Source: Cucumis sativus (lineage: Eukaryota > Streptophyta > Magnoliopsida > Cucurbitales > Cucurbitaceae). From it: a stretch of 64,000 nucleotides of DNA. Shown piece after piece: positions 27,501 to 38,518 of the stretch. The notes beneath the pieces were generated by a model. It worked only from the letters and a program-made list of their open reading frames with translations, searched no databases and was not told the origin of the DNA. How positions within the stretch are numbered: the first letter of the stretch is position 1; every line of letters begins with the position of its first letter. Position numbers and translations under genes: made by a program. The DNA lies in the NCBI RefSeq assembly GCF_000004075.3, contig NC_026657.2, positions 372,001 to 436,000 on the forward strand, read 5' to 3'.

Positions 27501-29538
27501 TTGACCTAAATCCTAGTATGTATCTGAGTTGCAGTTTTGATTGCAGGCTGCGTATCTTGATAAACAGGGCATTGAGAAATCTTCACTGAGTTCTGTAATG
27601 TTGATGGTGAGTACTGTACTTTGTCTCTTTTGATTTTACCCAACAAGTGGACTCCTGTACATTTTCACTTGGAAAATATATTCGGAGAGTTGTCTGTACA
27701 ATACAGGAGTTGAAAAATCTGATTTCAGATATTCTGAAATACTTACAAGAGGGGTTCTTTTGAGTGTTAGTTTAGTCTCTTTTCATTCCGTCAATGAAAT
27801 GTGCCCACTTATATCCTTTAAAAAGAAGAATCTTCTGAAATGCTTAAAGAGGATATGGCCGAAACATTTGGCATACACTTGAAACTGAAAAGCTGTCTCC
27901 ATAATGTAGGATACAAGTTAGAATGTGAATTATTGAAAACTAGTGTTTCCTTGGGAATTTAAGACAATACTATTTGTTTGCTTGACAATGAATCATTACG
28001 GAATTTGTGAGTTTGGATTTGATACAAGTGGATGTAGTGTGGACTGGTAAACCTAACTTTCTTATGCATATTTGGGTTCTTTAGCGTGCCTCTTGACTCC
28101 TTGTTTATGATGTCAACACTTCTGTGTCACTCTAAGCAATTTAAGACATTTCTTATTCTATGCAGAAACTGTTCTTCAATTTGGATAAATTGGTTTCCTG
28201 TGCTCACCCTTCGAACTGCAATATATGGTTAGCTCATTATTTAGTTTTCTTTCTCGTATGTGTTAGATTTGTCATTCATTTTTAAAATCATATTTTTTTA
28301 TGCTAATGTTATGTTTGTCATTATAATAGTATGTGCAGAACATATCTTCTCTTATTTCTTGTAGAAAGAGAGATTTTTCTTAAGTAGAAGAAATACTCAT
28401 TACAAATAAGGAAAATATAAATACACAAATATATCCCAATAAATATAATATTAACAATAAAGAAAATTATCACTATTAAAGAGGCTCGTTTCCATTTAAA
28501 AAGAAAGAGGAAACAATCAACACTCTATCTCAAGCTAGTTTGAAGACTTCGTCCATAGCTAGCTTGTCAATCAAGTTATTGAATTGCCACTTTGGAAGAC
28601 CTTTAGTTATGCAATTTGTTTTGTTGTTGGAAGATAGGGAATGCATATTATTCTCTCATCAATCTTCTCCTTTATGAAGTGTTTATCAACTTGAATATGT
28701 TTTGTCCTATCATGCGGAACTAGATTGTGGGCAATGGAAAGTGCTGCCTTGTTATCACAATAAATGCACATAGGCATGGTCCGAGAGAATGTCAATTCTT
28801 CCAATAGGCATGGCCAATGCCCTAAAGTTTGCTTGTATGCTACTTCTTGCAATCGTACTCTGTTTTTTACTTCACCAAGTAACTAAATTTTCTCCAACAA
28901 AGGAGCTGGTGTAGGAGCATGCATGAATTGACTTACTACGTTAACCGAAAAAGCGATGTCAGGACGTGTGTGAGAGAGATATATGAGTCTTCTCACAAGT
29001 CTGCCAATTTCCAATTTTGATCATTTAGAGCCTTATGTATATTCCTTCGAACAAACAAGTAGGTTATTTTGGATGTGAAGACTTTATGACTATTGGACAA
29101 TTGGATATTTGGTACATTTAAAAGTGTCTTTTCTACGGGCAATTGGAAATTATAATATAAAGGTCAAAGACATCAAATAAAGAATTATGCGAAGAACTGG
29201 GAGAATTATGAATGAGAGTGTATGCGTTAGGATTCCTTTCCTGAAAGTCAGTAAAATTCCAACAAAAATAGAGAAACAGAGACAATACTATGCTATGATT
29301 TTATTTGATGATAACTTCCAAATGAGTTCACGAAATATCCACAGAATACACCAAAAGACAGCACAGTAAAATAAGAAAGAAAAGGCAGAAATAAATGCCA
29401 AGGTTATTCTCCAGGTCCTTCAAGAAGGCTGGAATCTTCTCCTCAAAAGCCTCGATATTCTTTACCCAAAATATGACCTTATTTGCTAATCCCCAGAACA
29501 TTCCTTGTATACCTCATCAGGGGTGGGTTCCCCCTCCC

Positions 29539-29569
<31 letters not shown>

Positions 29570-32391
29570 AGGGTTTGGGATATGTGAAGTGTCTCATAAA
29601 TTATCTCCAAAGTTAAATGTCTCCCCTTGAAGAGAATTTGGACTAGAAAAAGGTTGATTTTCCATGAAAGATATGTCCATACTCTCAAAATACTTTTTGG
29701 TCGAAGGGTTAAAACATTTGTTATGGGAGGTATAACCTACAAAACTGCATTTAACCACTCGAGGATCAAGTTTAGTTTGAAGGATAGGAGTATAAACATA
29801 AGTAGTACACCCAAATAATTTTATTGGTAAGTAAGAAACAACGGAACAGTAGGAAATAATTCTTTGAAGTGATTCGAAGGAGTTTTAAAATTCAAAACCT
29901 TAGTTGGCATTCAATTGATGAGATAGCTAGCTGTAATGAATCTAATGATTGCGTCACTCCACAAATATTTTGGGGCGTGCATAGATAACCGAAGGGCACG
30001 TTCTAGTAAATGTCTATTTTTTTTCGCTCAACAATTCCATTATGCTGAGAAGTATCTTGACACATAGCTTGATGAAAAATACCCTTTATCTTGCAAAAAG
30101 TTGGTTAATTGTTTGTTACAATATTCGGTCCATTATCAGAGTGGAGGATGCAGATTTTAGTTTGAAACTAAATCTCAATCATATTACAAAACCGAACAAA
30201 AAACCTCTTTTACCTTTAACTTTTTTTGTTAACAAATAAAGCCAAGTTAAACAAGTGTGATCATCTATATAAAGGTAACAAACTAACACTTGCCACTATA
30301 AGTCAAAACTTTAGACGAACCCCAAACATCAATGTGAATTAAGTAAAAAGGTAAGGAAGCCTTGTCAGGTTGGGCAACTACGTTGATCAATGATGTTTGA
30401 CAGAAGTGCAATTTTCATAATGGGAATTTGAACAATCAAAACCTTCAAATAAATTTGGAAACAAATACTAAAAAAAAATTGGATGCCCTAATCTATGATG
30501 TCAAAGCATTATCCTTTCCTTAACAAAAGGAGAGCAAACAATACTCGAGCCCTAGACTATTTTATGGCGAACTGAAACTTCATCTAAGTAATAAAAACCA
30601 CCAATCATCGTAGCATGTCCAATCTTAACTCCTAAGTAATAAATACAATGAAAATATTAACAGTACCCTAATAATTAACATAGTATTTCCTTTGCATCAA
30701 TTGTTTCAGTGTTATTGAACTAGTGTTTTGTAGACAATAAATGACCAGCCTTCTTCGGCTTAAACAAGTAACTTACTTTTAATATTTCTTCAAAAATTAC
30801 TTTGGAATGAATCAATTTTAAGCCACGTTATCTATTCAGGCAAAAGAAAAAGTTCCTTGTTTTGGTCATTATTGGAGAGCCTTAGATAATGGATGGATAA
30901 ACAGAATATTATTTAATATTTATTATTGTCCTTATGAAGAAAAGTTATTCTTTAACATTATCTGTCAAATAGTATGCTTCTGATGAGACGCGTAAATTCT
31001 GCAGGGTTGCATTGTTGGCATTTCACCTGGCATTAGTTAACAACCCTCAGAATTCTCTTGTAGTTCTGGCTTTTGCTGCCACCTTGTACCATGGGGAGTG
31101 GAATGAAGGTGTGAATTATGCAAGAGAAAAGTCTCTTGTAGAGATCAACTTAAGGCCAGAGATTACAAGATCGGCTAAATTTAAATCTGAGGAGAAGCTT
31201 GCTGAAGGGGTTACTCGTTTTGCTTTGAAAGTACAAGGTTGCATAGCTGCTCTGACTTCAAAAGATTGTTTATTAGAAGCCATGTCAACATTTCCAGCCT
31301 CTTCAAACTCTGGTTTGGTAAGGAAACTTCTGATTCACCAGTCGCTGATCAATTTCTATCAGATTCCTGTTTGCGTTAATGAGAAAGTCAACTATGTTTG
31401 ACCTTTTTTCTGTGCCTGTTATAATTAGAGCTCTTATTCTTAGGTATTTGTGTCGAACAAAACTGCCAGAGATGTTGCCATCATTTTTGAAGTGCTGGCG
31501 AAGCATGTTAAATCCTACAAAGACGAGAAAAAGGATTTCAAAATTGACTATAAACGGCTTGGGAAGGGTCTTTTTTTGAGGGAGAATAGATATGTATTGG
31601 GAAAAATTATTTTGGAAACCCTGGAAGATGCAATTCTGCAGGGTAATGAAAATATTCCTGACAGGAACCAAAATCTTCGTATTGATGCTCCTACTAAGGA
31701 AACTTCTGATTCACCAGTCGCTGATCTGGTGCAGGAACAATTGGTTAAAGGAAATAAGAAAGTTCGGAAACGGCCATCTGTTTCTGAAGTTGAGTTGAAA
31801 GCAAATAAGAAATATAAGCTTGTAAGGAAGGAAGGAAGTATTTCTGACAAGGTGGTAGAGAACGGAAGGTGCATTAACATGACAGAGATGTACAAAAAGG
31901 GAGTAGAAGGATCTCAATTACCCCTTGCTCCGATGGAGGAGTCAATGGAGCCAATATTGGAGTCAAGAAAATGTCATCACCTTGAAGTGAGGGCTACTGA
32001 GAATATGCGGGAAAATCCTGAATCAATGGGGAATGAGGTCAAGAAGATTATCCCCAAGAAAGCGTTTCAGAAGGTGACCAAGGAGCTGCTGCACCCTGTA
32101 GAGATCAACCCAAGGAAGATGGACAAAGTAGCAGGGCAGGAAGTAAAGTCTGAGAAGAAAGAGCATCATCGGGTGTCGCAGGGAAAGAAGAATATTAAAA
32201 AAAAACGTAGAGACATTACAGATACTGTAGAGATCAACCCAAGGAAGATGGACAAAGTAGCAGAGCAAGGAAAACTCAAGAAGAATGAGCATCATCAGGT
32301 GCCACAGGGAAATGAGAATATTAAAAATGAACATGGAGATATAACAAATATCAAGCAGTGCAAAGGTCCACTGTCCAGCCTTTTTAAGTAA
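21519..32391 (+). CDS. Organelle-type poly(A) polymerase / CCA-adding-like nucleotidyltransferase
   Basis: Fourteen exons join in frame: 21519-21590, 21675-21732, 21902-22099, 22449-22546, 22664-22747, 23805-23941, 25719-25791, 26570-26615, 26718-26827, 27354-27461, 27547-27606, 28166-28227, 31005-31317, 31444-32391; 788 aa. The N-terminus (MASFSLRAHNNASTSRLIDL) looks like an organelle transit peptide. The head domain has YLVGGCVRDLLL and KDFDVITTA, carrying the metal-binding acidic pair of class II nucleotidyltransferases. Then follow RRNSMERDFTINSLFFDP-type and CARILRGLRIAARLG segments and the helical RLMMELNYMLSYG region. The family includes bacterial PAP I and plant AGS-type enzymes that add A residues to RNA in organelles or cytosol. 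The last exon adds a basic Lys-rich tail with a 43-residue tandem repeat. The motif usually read FxED here reads FKLDC. Exact substrate is unknown. Confidence 0.85.
22866..22985 (-). mobile_element. tRNA-derived SINE remnant in intron 5 of the nucleotidyltransferase gene
   Basis: On the minus strand the A-box-like TAACTCAACTGGTTAAGG (about 22940-22962) is followed about 45 bases later by AAGGTCAAATGTTCAGATC, a B-box-like segment. The strand, spacing and TCAACTGGTTAAG phrase match other copies in this window (40276-40360). Confidence 0.6.
23447..23469. repeat. C12-A11 homopolymer junction
   Basis: A run of 12 C is followed directly by 11 A inside intron 5. A longer one of the same form is at 29536-29570 in the same gene. 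Long C runs are rare in this AT-rich window and are also typical places for assembly length errors. Confidence 0.85.
24345..24425. repeat. Palindromic MITE-like hairpin in intron 6
   Basis: Arms 24345-24368 and 24402-24425 are 24-bp inverted repeats with one mismatch (AAACTATTTACAAAATATAG against AAACAATTTACAAAATATAG on the other strand). They are separated by a 33-base loop. The flanks are AT-rich and no target duplication could be fixed. Confidence 0.65.
26245..26394. repeat. Palindromic MITE-like repeat in intron 7
   Basis: Outer arms at 26245-26268 and 26371-26394 (TATATAGCAAAATTTTACTT type) are inverted to each other. A second inner pair, GATAGACCCA near 26300 and TGGGTCTATC near 26354, sits inside. 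The same TATAGCAAAATT phrase recurs at 24345-24425 and near 50240, suggesting one dispersed family. Confidence 0.55.
28360..28522 (-). repeat. Probable 3' LTR of the copia remnant
   Basis: In element sense it begins TGTTGATTGTTTCC directly after the last pol codons and a short purine stretch, and ends TTTCTACA. The 163-bp length is short but within the copia range. A partner LTR was not seen. Confidence 0.5.
29536..29570. repeat. C24-A11 homopolymer junction inside the copia remnant
   Basis: An uninterrupted run of about 24 C followed by 11 A. The short frames reading through it translate only as poly-Pro or poly-Gly and are not genes. Exact length is unreliable in such runs. Confidence 0.85.
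31319..31350 (+). repeat. 32-nt direct repeat, copy 1 (5' end of intron 13)
   Basis: The 32 bases beginning one base after the GT of the intron 13 donor are identical to 31695-31726 in the coding part of exon 14. Key phrase: AAGGAAACTTCTGATTCACC. The two copies lie 376 bases apart. Confidence 0.95.
31695..31726 (+). repeat. 32-nt direct repeat, copy 2 (within exon 14)
   Basis: Same 32 bases as 31319-31350, here read as coding sequence (KETSDSPVADL). The intronic copy, if retained, would be read in a different frame (RKLLIHQSLI) and soon meets a stop. Confidence 0.95.
32096..32353 (+). repeat. In-frame tandem duplication of 129 bp in the last exon
   Basis: Units 32096-32224 and 32225-32353 are each 43 codons. 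Both begin VEINPRKMDKVA and carry EHH-V-QG--NIK. The first 36 or so bases are identical and the rest is diverged. This lengthens the basic C-terminal tail of the nucleotidyltransferase without breaking its frame. Confidence 0.9.
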
Positions 32392-33377
32392 ACAGCTTTG
32401 GTGTGTAATACAGAAACTGATCTTGGAATCTCTTCAAACTGGTCGTTAAAAGTGCGCTTTGATTCACCTGTCTGAAGGTGTATGACTCCATCACCATACA
32501 TGTTTGATGTTTCTACCCGAGGGTTTGATCACAACAGTGCTATGCCTCAACCCAATATCACCCTGTTTGTTTCTGTTCAATAGATGGAGGGAGGAGTTTC
32601 GATTGAAACATCCAGTGATCTAGAAATCCAACTGGAGTTGTTCCCAAACTAAATGCTGAACATCCACATGACCAAGAAAAAAAGAGCCTACGGAATTAAA
32701 ATCAGCACATACAGAAAATGGTATTTCTGATTCATTCCTGTGTCTTTGTTATCATCAGGAGTTGCAAATTCATGTTAGTAAAGAAAGTTTCCCTGGTTCT
32801 CGAAGACAAGTGGGTTAACTAATTCATCTAGATTAGTTGATTCAATTCAGTCAGTTACGGTTATCACTGAATTTTTTTTGTTTTTTTTTTTTTTGCTTGT
32901 TTTTACTTTCTAATTTTGGACTTATGGTTATAGTCGTCCCCTACTGTGTTTTAGTTGACATTAGCTAGATTAACAAATTGATTAACCTTGACCTTTTCCC
33001 TGCATTCTATTATTATTTTTATTACTTTTCTTCATTTGCCACCAATTCTTTTTGGCATCATTTATGTTGGTTGGAGGTTAGGGTAAAAAGTTCAATACTT
33101 CAAACCAAATGATGTGATTATATGCTAGATGAAATTATTTATTAGTACAAGTTGATATTAGATGGAGCTGAAATTGCACTATTACCGTGCCAATGAACTT
33201 ATTCTCTTATTCTCTATTGCACTGTCGAATCCATACGGAGATCAACATCCTATTATAAATATTCTTAAAATTTCATCAGTTGAACTATGAGGCTTGGGAA
33301 TTGATTCACTCTAATGTCTTAATATCTTAACTAATTGAATTATATTCAGGTTTATGCCAAAACTGTCTCTCGTTCAG

Positions 33378-33436
33378 TCCCAATTCACGAACCAACCACC
33401 TGCATGCCCCAATTCACGAACCAACCACCTCCATGC
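33378..33436. repeat. 29-bp tandem duplication
   Basis: The phrase CAATTCACGAACCAACCACC occurs at 33381 and again 29 bases later, followed in both by TGCATGC or TCCATGC. It has one or two mismatches, so it is fairly recent. Confidence 0.9.
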
Positions 33437-34590
33437 AAATCAAAGAGCCAAACTTGAAGCCTCTCCACCAAACTTAACTCTTTTTCCCCTTCTTTCAGAG
33501 TATATCCCATCGAAATTGTGTTTGCGGTGGGAGTAGGAATGCTGATCAGCACCCTTGCTTTAAAAGAGTGAATCCATGGTTGGTGATATAATGTTAGTTA
33601 AGTTATATATGCTTGTTGATATCATTAATTTATTTTGTTTCAGGACATGATTGGTTCAGTTATTTTAAGAGGAAGGAGTGAACTTTAGATTTTATTGTAT
33701 TGATTACTTTTTCAACGTTCACATATATTCATTTTTATTTTGTGTTGGCCCTCTTTGTTCTTATCCCAAACAATGTTTTTGATTGATGTAGATGGAAAAG
33801 TTTTTTAATGCTTTGGATTAAGGTTGAATTTGTTGAACTAATAGGGTTCTTTTTTTTGGTTGTTGTTTCTGATCTTTTTTGGTCATAGTAGTTTATGAAG
33901 TATGCTGATGAAAGCTTTTGCATTTAATAACTAGACCTTTACCTTATTTTAATTACTCATTCTTTAGCTCTTTCATGTATGTAGTTATATACAAGGCTTT
34001 AAGTTTGCTCTCAAAAGACTCCAAAAACTATCATGGGTTGGTCTAGTAATGAAATATAGTTTCAATAAATGATTAGAAGATTGTTCAATGTATGATAGTC
34101 GTTAGGCTTTGATTTTTTCATCAACTTACTGCAGTCATTTGAATGTTCTTTAATGTTTTCGATAAAGTGTAATAATAACTTAGCATTAAACTTCAATTAC
34201 AATGTCAAAATTAAATTTAAATTTGTTTGATATTTTATATAAGGTTTTGTTGTTGTAAAAGTGATGATAATATAGATAGGAAATACATCAACATTTTTCA
34301 AAAACAAGAAGAATGATTGATGTATTATGAATTGACGTTGGTTTATTAATCCCATAGCAAAGTTTAGAGGTCATTAAAAAGTAGAAGATGCAATATAATT
34401 TTTTTACAAAAAAAAATTGTTTGACTAAAAGTTTTATTTTAATTTTTAATTTTCTTAATCTGACATGTCAACAATTTATCGATACTAAAGAAAATAGCAA
34501 ATTACACTAATTTCATATCTATATGTGTGGAGCCCTTTGGCACAAGAAACTTACTTTTGTGAATATGATTCTAATACATATCATTTTAAA

Positions 34591-34708
34591 AAGCTTTTCT
34601 AAAGTCAATAATAAACTACGTCTAAATACTTTCTCACAAAATAAAATAAAAGCTTCTGTAAAGTCAATAATAAACTACGTCTAAATACTTTCTCGCAAAA
34701 TAAGAAAA
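34591..34708. repeat. 59-bp tandem duplication
   Basis: Two adjacent copies begin AAGCTTTTCTAAAGTCAATA (34591) and AAGCTTCTGTAAAGTCAATA (34650), both continuing through AAACTACGTCTAAATAC and TTTCTC. A third, weak partial copy may follow near 34765. Confidence 0.9.
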
Positions 34709-35322
34709 AAGACTCATAGGTTTAGCGATTCAATTCTTCAACCTCATTTTATCTAATACCTTTGTGAAAAAACTAAGTTCAAATGCTTACTCACAAATAA
34801 AATAAAATCTAAATTCATAATTTATTAAAAATACTAATACTAAAATTAAGATTAAAATATTATTTTAGTCGATGTACTTCTAGTTGAATGCTGGTTTTAA
34901 CTTTTTTTTGTTATGTACTTGTAATTTTACTACAAAATTTGAAAACATATCATTCAGTAAATTATTATTAACAACCTATTGTATATTGAAAATCATTATT
35001 ACAACCTACTGTATGTACTAGTAATTGTATATTGGTTTTGAGTATATACAAATGCCATTTTAGCTAAGTTATTATTAACAGCTGATTGTATATTGAAAAT
35101 ATTATTATTATTATTATTATTTAATCACTTTTATAAAAAATGAAGTATTATATACTAAAAACAAAAACCAAAATGCAATCAAATTAAAAATAAATAAATG
35201 AATTTAAATGTATTAGTGTATTTAGAGAATTAAGTATAAAAATTGAAAATGTTAATTTTTCAATTTAGAAAAAACATAAAAGAAAAAGAAATAGAGCGAA
35301 AAACCCTCCCCTCCCCTCGTCC

Positions 35323-35330
35323 TATAAATA
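35323..35330 (+). promoter_or_regulatory. TATA box of the PSAT gene
   Basis: TATAAATA lies 130-137 bases upstream of the ATG, between a C-rich tract and the CT-rich leader. This position suits a transcription start near 35350. Confidence 0.7.
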
Positions 35331-35381
35331 CGTGAAAGAAGCCATTGTTGTGTACACCAAAACCCCTTTCCTTTCCTTTCC

Positions 35382-35413
35382 TCTTCTTCTTCTTCTTCTT
35401 CTTCTTCTTCTTC
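35382..35413 (+). repeat. (CTT)n microsatellite in the PSAT 5' leader
   Basis: About ten CTT triplets in the pyrimidine-rich leader, 47 bases before the ATG. Such CTT motifs downstream of transcription starts are common in plants and can enhance expression. Confidence 0.85.
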
Positions 35414-35459
35414 AGATTCTCCACAATCTTTCTTCATTTCTCTCAAATCTCCAACATCC

Positions 35460-36743
35460 ATGGCTACCACAACTTCCCCACACTCTCTTCTTCTTCAGAA
35501 CCCCAATCGCCACCACCTCAAACCCTCCATTTCCACCTCTCATTTCAATGCCCTCCCTCTCCCTTCTCCCTCTCCCAAACGCTTCTCCATTTCCTGCTCT
35601 GCAGCTTCCACCACCTCCCCTCTCGAGCTCCAAAATCCTCCTCCCTCCCACAGTTCTTCCAACGATCGTGTCTTCAATTTCGCCGCCGGCCCCGCCACCT
35701 TGCCCGAGTCCGTCCTCAAAAAGGCTGAGTCTGAACTCATCAACTGGCGCGGATCTGGTATGAGCGTTATGGAAATGAGCCATCGAGGCAAGGATTTCAC
35801 ATCTATTATCCAGAAGGCCGAATCAGATCTCAGAAGTCTTCTGGATATTCCCTCCGATTACGCCGTTTTGTTCTTGCAGGGCGGGGCCACCACTCAATTT
35901 GCCGCGATCCCTTTGAATCTTTGCAAACCTGATGACACTGTCGATTATGTCGTCACCGGATCCTGGGGCGACAAGGCCTTCAAAGAGGCTCAGAAATATT
36001 GTAAGCCTAAGGTAATTTGGTCTGGCAAAGCTGAAAAATACACCAAAATCCCAGCATTCGAGGATCTGGAACAAAGCCCTAATGCCAAATATTTGCATAT
36101 TTGTGCGAATGAGACCATCCATGGGGTTGAATTCAAGAACTATCCAAATCCGAAAAATCTCTTGGTGGCTGATATGTCCTCCAATTTCTGCTCAAAACCT
36201 GTTGACATATCTAAATTTGGGATCATTTACGCTGGAGCGCAGAAGAACGTTGGGCCATCTGGGGTCACCATTGTTATCATCAGGAAGGATCTGATCGGTG
36301 GAGCACAAGACATAACTCCCGTGATGTTGGATTTCAAGATCCACCATGAAAACAATTCGCTCTACAACACTCCACCTTGTTATGGCATCTACATGTGTGG
36401 ATTGGTGTTTGAGGATCTGTTACAACAGGGGGGGCTGAAGGAGGTGGAGAAGAAGAACAAGAAGAAGGCTGATATTCTATACGAGGCGATCGATCAAAGC
36501 AACGGATTCTTCCGATGCCCAGTTGAGCGATCGGTAAGATCTTTGATGAATGTACCATTTACTCTGGAGAAGGCAGAGCTGGAAGGTGAGTTTATTAAGG
36601 AAGCAGCTAAAGAGAAAATGGTTCAACTGAAGGGGCATAGATCAGTGGGAGGAATGAGAGCTTCTATATACAATGCAATGCCATTGGCTGGAGTGGAGAA
36701 ATTGGTTGCTTTCATGAAGGATTTCCAGGCAAGGCATGCTTGA
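35460..36743 (+). CDS. PSAT1: Phosphoserine aminotransferase, chloroplastic
   Basis: A single-exon gene of 427 aa. It converts 3-phosphohydroxypyruvate plus glutamate to 3-phosphoserine and 2-oxoglutarate, the second step of the plastid phosphorylated serine pathway. Residues 1 to about 65 are Ser/Pro/His-rich, a chloroplast transit peptide. The mature enzyme starts near [17 protein letters not shown]. Visible family motifs are [38 protein letters not shown], and [13 protein letters not shown], whose Lys (about residue 262) should form the Schiff base with pyridoxal phosphate. The C-terminus has [17 protein letters not shown]. The lack of introns is usual for plant PSAT. A TATA box and CTT-rich leader precede it. 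The start is the first ATG in the leader. Confidence 0.97.
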   Translation: MATTTSPHSLLLQNPNRHHLKPSISTSHFNALPLPSPSPKRFSISCSAASTTSPLELQNPPPSHSSSNDRVFNFAAGPATLPESVLKKAESELINWRGSGMSVMEMSHRGKDFTSIIQKAESDLRSLLDIPSDYAVLFLQGGATTQFAAIPLNLCKPDDTVDYVVTGSWGDKAFKEAQKYCKPKVIWSGKAEKYTKIPAFEDLEQSPNAKYLHICANETIHGVEFKNYPNPKNLLVADMSSNFCSKPVDISKFGIIYAGAQKNVGPSGVTIVIIRKDLIGGAQDITPVMLDFKIHHENNSLYNTPPCYGIYMCGLVFEDLLQQGGLKEVEKKNKKKADILYEAIDQSNGFFRCPVERSVRSLMNVPFTLEKAELEGEFIKEAAKEKMVQLKGHRSVGGMRASIYNAMPLAGVEKLVAFMKDFQARHA

Positions 36744-38518
36744 TTTGATTATTATAATATGATAATCTAAGTTGCAGTTATAGTATTTTCAGCTCTGAAG
36801 TGAAAATCAAGGCAGAGCATGATCATCATATTATGTTGTATTGTTTTTGGGTTTTGGTTTTTTTGTTGTCAATCTTTGGTTTATCCAACGTGGGGGGGTA
36901 GGGAGTTTGTGTTTTTCTTTTTCTCTTAGTGGGGGTTTGGAGCAAAATTTCACATGAGGATTTTGATGTTATGCAGAAGAATGAGTAGAGAGTTTAGTTT
37001 AGGGTGGTGGAGATTATATATGTTTGAAACTTTTGAAGCTTTCAGGTCAATAACCTCAAAAGGCAAGACATGTTTAGCTAATGCTATGTGCATGTATTAG
37101 CAGTTGTAATCTTTTTAATCTCTTTTTCCATGGGATCTCAGTTCAATCTAAGAATTGGAATATTGGTGGATGTGGCCATATATTTGTGGACTAATAATCA
37201 ATGTCTCTAATAATAAGATTTGCACTTAATTGTTAATTAGAAAAAAAAAACCTCATTATTATTAGTTTAAATCGTTTTTTTAAAAAAATTATTTGTCAAT
37301 ATTGATATAAAATCATAAACAATGCATTTTGGACCATTTTAGATCCACACCAACCGTTTTAGACCACTTCTCTTTACCAATATTAAAGTTTTCCTTACAT
37401 AGTAAACACAATTTCAAGACGAAAGATGTTTAGTAACTTTTCACACAATAATATTTGATAAACTCAAAGGCGAGGGATTTAAACTTAGGACTTACCTCTT
37501 TTTACAAACTTGGAGTGGAGAGATTTGAACATATATAAACTAAGTTCATGTTGGTTGTTAGTGCATAAATTTGTTTAAATTCGTAGGATAAACCACTTCG
37601 AGCATAATTAAATTATGTTTACAAAACGTCAAATAAACATAATCAACATTAATACAATTAGATTTGCAATTCAGGACTATTACTATTGATATTATAATGG
37701 AAGTCCATTGTAACTACATCAATAAAATAACAAGATAAGAGGAACCCAACACTAAGAACAAGGAGAGGAGAGAGGATAACTACAAAGCAAACCTTTTATG
37801 TTCTTTTTCTTAAAAGTTGAATATCAACACTTTAATTATACCATAAAATTTCGACAAAATATAAAATAGTAACAAATGCAAGTAATATGAATACAATATT
37901 AACAATAATCTCAATCAATTAGGTCTTACATGGATTGATGGTGACAAATATTTTATAAATGAAAGAGCAAATATCTACTTCAACTTTCTTAATTCCAAAC
38001 AAAGGTATGTGTGTCTATGTGCCAATCAAATTCAGAAATCAGAATGCGACGGTCACCAACCCAACTGTAAAACCATGGCCTAACAATTGCATTTTAACTT
38101 CATCAATAAGTTCACCACAAAAGAAAGCAGGAAAGAAAGGAAGAAAACAATACCCCTCCAAGGTACAAATCCAACGGAAAACTATTACAAAAAGAATATC
38201 ATTGTATTGTATATAAAGTAAAGAACATTTTCATGGAAAATACAACAATTCCGTCTCCTTTTAAGAAGAAAAAGGTCAAATCCTTCCTCCTCTTTCACGT
38301 TCTATGTATATATCTTCATCTATAAAAGTAATGCTTCGTAGATACTCATTTTGGCATGAAACAATAAATGGTTTCTTACAAGAAAGAAACAGTACCCGAA
38401 TTCTTACACTTGTGTAGACTTCTCTGCTCCTCTGCCGGTACTGAAAAAGAACATTTACTCAAGCACGGTGGCAGAAGTTTAAACTTTATGTTGAGGAATT
38501 TTTGCTTCCTCTTGCCTG
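36744..38518. other. Convergent spacer, PSAT 3' end to GRIP golgin 3' end
   Basis: The PSAT 3' UTR probably runs to about 37150 and the golgin 3' UTR occupies roughly 38220-38518. Between them is AT-rich DNA with no supported gene or clear repeat. Confidence 0.5.

Larger units (their letters stand above)
28360..30800 (-). mobile_element. Internally deleted Ty1/copia LTR retrotransposon in intron 12
   Basis: On the minus strand, coding traces come in copia order. A GAG-pre-integrase-like HHRLGHP region and an integrase core fragment (IDVWGSSK, FVTFIDDHT) lie at about 29900-30500. A reverse-transcriptase end (LVRRLIYLSHTRPDIAFSV) lies near 28920-29015. An RNase H segment (YCDNKAALSIAHNLVPHDRT) and the usual copia tail (LPKWQFNNLIDKLAMDEVF) follow down to about 28530. 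The frames hold stops and shifts, and most of the reverse transcriptase is missing, so it is dead. A TG...CA segment at 28360-28522 just after the stop is a probable 3' LTR. No matching 5' LTR was found, so the right boundary is uncertain. Confidence 0.85.
32392..35300. other. Intergenic region before PSAT
   Basis: The first few hundred bases are probably the 3' UTR of the nucleotidyltransferase gene. The rest is AT-rich. It contains a degenerate minus-strand SINE-like segment (about 33283-33355), a 29-bp tandem duplication (about 33378-33436), a 59-bp tandem duplication (34591-34708) and an (ATT)n tract near 35100-35122. No gene is supported. Confidence 0.55.

Noticed and set aside
29395..29688. 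Open frames through the C24-A11 tract
   Set aside because: They translate to poly-Pro or poly-Gly because of the homopolymer and lie in a dead retroelement.
35412..35783. Minus-strand open frame of 123 codons over the PSAT 5' region
   Set aside because: It is the Gly/Arg/Glu-rich antisense shadow of the transit-peptide coding sequence and has no supporting motif.
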